A stretch of 44,352 nt of DNA from an uncultured Ignavibacteria bacterium (GTDB taxonomy: Bacteria; Bacteroidota; Ignavibacteria; Kapaibacteriales; Kapaibacteriaceae), in NCBI GenBank assembly GCA_937870915.1, contig CALMZQ010000178.1:1-44352 (forward strand), given 5' to 3'. Shown here piece by piece: positions 41,584 through 44,352 of this stretch. The translations under genes and the position numbers were made by a program. Position 1 is the stretch's first letter. Each line of letters opens with the position of its first letter. The notes below the pieces were generated by a model that did no database searches, was not told the DNA's origin, and was given only the letters and a program-made list of their open reading frames with translations.

Positions 41584-42881
41584 GCTGGATCCTTCCGCCG
41601 ACCTATGGCACTTCGAACGTCTCCAAACGCCCTACCTAGGGCACTCAGTGGGAAATGAAGCTCTCGGCGCACGTGCATCGTACACAGGATGCCTACCACG
41701 ATGGTATTGGCAACAAGTCCCAGTCCAACAAGAAGGGGCTGTCCCAACTCACCAACAACAAAGAGCACACCACCGGCAACTAGCAGGCCCACCGCTGAAT
41801 ACCGCACAATTGCCGTGCTTCGCCCCATTGCAGCGATAATGCTGCTCATGAGCACAAAAGGCATTCCGAGTGCTGCAATCGAAAGCACATTAAAATGGTC
41901 TACAGCCGCCGCGTATTTGTCGCCGAGGATCGGGATGATCATTCTGCTCAGTCCAAGCTCCAACACAACTACCGCTATGATCGTTGGGATGAGCGTAATG
42001 CTGATGGCCTTGGTAATCAAGATCTGCAGGTCCTCCATACGATGCTGCGTGTACATTCTCACGGCTGCTGGGTAGAGCAATGTTGTAACGGCATCAAAGG
42101 CCTGTTCGAAGAATCGATAAAGATTCTTAGCCGGATTGTACACACCCACTACGCCAACACCAAAGTAGGCAGCGATCACATAGACATCAAGCTGACGTGG
42201 TGCGGAGTTCAACGCAGTGGCCATGGCAAGGGGCACACCATATCGCAGATAGGTCCCGAAAGAAATAGAGCCCGACCAACCAAAAACCAGGTCTTTGCGC
42301 GTAAGTGCCATTGTTGCCAGCGAACTTGCAGCCATACCGGCAAAATCAATGAGCACGATGTCGTTTAAGGATGTAAGTGAATCATTGGCGATAAACCAAA
42401 ACGTCATGGCCGTTCGCACACCGAACCAGATGGCATCGGCGATAAAGAGATCCTTCATCCGCATCTCGCGGTAGATGATCTTGAGGCAGAACATCCTCGG
42501 TAGGGTGAGCAAACAATACAACGGAAGGAGGGTAGCAACCACTCCGAATTGTCCTACCCGAAAGACGTGAACAAGCGGCTCTCGTAGCAGATAGATCCCC
42601 AGCGCAGCAATACCAACCACCACGCTATGGATCACCAGTGCCATAAGATTCACACGCTTGCGTTCGGCTGGATCCACTCCATATTGAATGATACCAGCCA
42701 GAGCGGAGCCGTCGGATACGATCATGATCCATGTATTGAGCGCAACAAGGAGCGTAAACACACCATATACGTCGGCCGGAAGAGCTGCGATTTGCACGAA
42801 TTGCACCAGGCCATAGGCCACATACAGGACCTTGTCCGCCAGCGACCACGTGATCTTACCGAGATGAGCCGTTAACTTCAT
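41580..42881 (-). CDS. Polysaccharide/lipid-linked oligosaccharide flippase (Wzx-like, MOP superfamily)
   Basis: A 433-residue integral membrane protein with about 12 hydrophobic helices, starting MKLTAHLGKITWSLADKVLY. Conserved-looking landmarks are NSAPRQLDVYVIAAYFGVG around the middle and FVLMSSIIAAMGRSTAIVRY later. These match the polysaccharide biosynthesis (Wzx/RfbX) branch of the MOP flippases, which move undecaprenyl-linked sugars across the inner membrane. The substrate is not identifiable. It is co-translated with the heparinase-like gene upstream and ftsX downstream through ATGA overlaps. Confidence 0.85.
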   Translation of the reverse strand: MKLTAHLGKITWSLADKVLYVAYGLVQFVQIAALPADVYGVFTLLVALNTWIMIVSDGSALAGIIQYGVDPAERKRVNLMALVIHSVVVGIAALGIYLLREPLVHVFRVGQFGVVATLLPLYCLLTLPRMFCLKIIYREMRMKDLFIADAIWFGVRTAMTFWFIANDSLTSLNDIVLIDFAGMAASSLATMALTRKDLVFGWSGSISFGTYLRYGVPLAMATALNSAPRQLDVYVIAAYFGVGVVGVYNPAKNLYRFFEQAFDAVTTLLYPAAVRMYTQHRMEDLQILITKAISITLIPTIIAVVVLELGLSRMIIPILGDKYAAAVDHFNVLSIAALGMPFVLMSSIIAAMGRSTAIVRYSAVGLLVAGGVLFVVGELGQPLLVGLGLVANTIVVGILCTMHVRRELHFPLSALGRAFGDVRSAIGRRKDPA

Positions 42882-44352
42882 TCTGCGAAGTTAGCGATTT
42901 GGTATCGCGAGAGAGACCAGGTGAGCGCGTTTGTACGGATACGCAAACACAACGTTGTACATGCCCGAGCAAAGCTGGGAGCGATGATCATTTTTTCTGC
43001 TACGAGGGTTCCGTTGTCCCATATGAGTAGGGCCGACGCTGTTCGACCACGCAACACTGCCCTTCCCGCATCGAGTTCGATCTCGATGCCCTCTGCAAGC
43101 GGGAGCACCCATTCGGCCGTTTCATGGCTCTCCGGTGTTCCAGTGTATACATCACGCACGGATAGTTGGTCCGGATGAAGGGTAACGTGACGTTCATGCC
43201 TGCCACCGTTCTGCGATTCCACTACGCCATGCCATACGGTTTCGGTGTTCGCCACAACCTCCGTTTCAAGTTCATCATCGAGCAGCCAGAACAGTCCATC
43301 TTCTCCCGGTGGGATAAATGCTTGTTCTGATGATGGATGCCACATTGTAGCATGATCATGCACGGATCGCTCGCGATCTCTACGTTGAGGATCAGAGGTG
43401 TAGCATGATGTTCCGGGATCCACAATGAATGGCTCGCCCCCTATCGTAAGGGTCATTGAATTCTGATCGTTATGTGCATGCCCACCTTTGCCGAATTGGC
43501 CCACGTGCCCATTCCGCAGTGAAGTAACAAACGAGCCATGATGGCGAATGGTCAAACCAAGATCGGGAGCTACAAGGTCTGCACCACTCTGTTGTTCAAC
43601 GCCGCACAACCGCTCACCCACATCGTACATATAATCGAGATGAGGAGTGAGGCCAGTGAGCTTCATTGCAAGACCGTCATCATTGTCGCCGATAAGGGGC
43701 ATTCCAAACCGCTCAAGAGTCCGACACCGGTATACTGCCAGCGCGACCTTGCTGAGTTCATGCGTTGTAAACACACCAAACGACGCAGCCTGTACAAAGA
43801 GGTCCGTTACTTGCCGGTGATACCCCGTACTTCCCTCATTTGCCATGCCATCGGGGAGGATCTGTCGATGTAGTTCTTTCCGAAGTTCCGCAACGGCCAT
43901 TGCTCTCCAGCTATTGGCCGCAGGTTCCCCGATGAGATATGCTCCAGCAGCGAGAATTCCGAGGAGGTTTGCTGCATAGTGTGACGTAGATAGTCCGCCA
44001 CGCGATTCTCGTCTGGCTACAACACTGAGTGCATGGTCTACGGCATATGCTGCAACGTGATGATCACCAATTGCATGTGTCCATCCACTACGTCGCGCCC
44101 AATCCCAAGCAACAAGCATGGAGTGAAGTCGGATGCCGGTTCCCATAGGGAACTGCCAATGGACACCTACTTCTGCAGGTGTTCCGTGCATAAAGGTTGT
44201 GATCTCATCGAACAGGGTCTCACACCATTCGTCTCTGTGGGTGCGATCGATATGTGCGGCTAGGGCGTATGCACACCAATGGTGCATGCGACTGAGTTCG
44301 TGTACTGAACGGATATCTACATCTGTCGGATCTGGACCGCCAACACTCCAGG
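42878..44352 (-). CDS. Heparinase II/III-family protein, N-terminus cut by window edge
   Basis: These polysaccharide lyases cleave uronic-acid glycans. The frame has no stop up to the window edge, so the ATG at 44287 is internal; upstream codons read WSVGGPDPTDVDIRSVHELS, which continues the family pattern. About 490 residues are visible. The alpha-toroid part is followed by the C-terminal beta-sandwich signature: FGKGGHAHNDQNSMTLTI, then GEPFIVDPGTSCYTSD. The HAHND segment and a following Tyr are expected at the active site. Coupled to a flippase by ATGA, it more probably acts in making or trimming the cell's own surface polysaccharide than in feeding. The 5' part, including any signal peptide, is not visible. 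Confidence 0.87.
   Translation of the reverse strand, partial: WSVGGPDPTDVDIRSVHELSRMHHWCAYALAAHIDRTHRDEWCETLFDEITTFMHGTPAEVGVHWQFPMGTGIRLHSMLVAWDWARRSGWTHAIGDHHVAAYAVDHALSVVARRESRGGLSTSHYAANLLGILAAGAYLIGEPAANSWRAMAVAELRKELHRQILPDGMANEGSTGYHRQVTDLFVQAASFGVFTTHELSKVALAVYRCRTLERFGMPLIGDNDDGLAMKLTGLTPHLDYMYDVGERLCGVEQQSGADLVAPDLGLTIRHHGSFVTSLRNGHVGQFGKGGHAHNDQNSMTLTIGGEPFIVDPGTSCYTSDPQRRDRERSVHDHATMWHPSSEQAFIPPGEDGLFWLLDDELETEVVANTETVWHGVVESQNGGRHERHVTLHPDQLSVRDVYTGTPESHETAEWVLPLAEGIEIELDAGRAVLRGRTASALLIWDNGTLVAEKMIIAPSFARACTTLCLRIRTNALTWSLSRYQIANFAE

Noticed and set aside
1-44352. tRNA, rRNA, insertion sequences and prophage genes
   Set aside because: I looked for cloverleaf-like stretches in the gaps and for transposase or phage proteins and saw none; gaps are too short for most RNA genes.

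Overview
The window reads as a chromosomal segment of a Gram-negative bacterium of the Bacteroidota/Chlorobi superphylum. The Kapabacteria (Kapaibacterium) lineage is my best guess, but this is inference because there is no rRNA here. The evidence is as follows. One secreted protein ends in a clear type IX secretion (T9SS) sorting domain and others end in weaker versions. Several -7 elements match the Bacteroidota consensus TAnnTTTG. Ribosomal protein S16 has an Ala/Glu/Pro tail. There are VCBS/ASPIC-UnbV proteins, a DUF4136 lipoprotein, LptF/G and a TonB-dependent receptor behind a TPP riboswitch. Coding density is very high: no gap exceeds about 190 bp and many neighbours overlap by 1-4 nt.

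Layout. 1-2631 (minus): Sua5-type t6A synthase, HPr and PTS enzyme I (cut by the window edge), all coupled by ATGA overlaps. 2705-9595 (plus): glucan phosphorylase, a DUF4397/T9SS-sorted surface protein, ffh, rpsP with a strong terminator, and a small membrane protein. 9662-13831 (plus): a large secreted VCBS/ASPIC protein and an atypical CDF-family transporter. 13815-21732 (minus): a GT9 heptosyltransferase, a Gfo/Idh/MocA protein lacking its usual catalytic residues, an octamer tandem repeat, dnaB, and a co-translated secreted WD40 + OmpA pair. 21786-22127 (plus): a single STAS protein. 22124-26343 (minus): a TPP riboswitch and TonB receptor (predicted thiamine uptake), then a SET-domain protein with a zinc-binding-like N-terminus, a fatty-acid-hydroxylase-like protein and an orphan NuoC. 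26400-28867 (plus): murA and an envC-like LytM protein.

28851-44352 (minus): a near-continuous run of 13 genes. In transcription order these are a heparinase II/III-like protein (cut by the edge), a flippase, FtsX, LptF/G, a VCBS/ASPIC protein, a vanadium haloperoxidase-like PAP2 protein, an HmuY-like lipoprotein, an orphan PaaA, an MgtC/DUF4010 membrane protein, a DUF4136 lipoprotein, a small OM beta-barrel, MazG and an LCP-family lipoprotein. The dominant theme of the whole window is cell-envelope construction and surface proteins.

The points I think most deserve a second look are: (i) the VCBS-haloperoxidase-HmuY-PaaA-MgtC cluster; (ii) the SET-domain protein; (iii) the Gfo/Idh and CDF proteins that have lost signature residues; (iv) a set of genes whose -7 element lies 3-6 nt upstream of the start codon with no Shine-Dalgarno, suggesting leaderless mRNAs; and (v) the octamer repeat between dnaB and its upstream neighbour.
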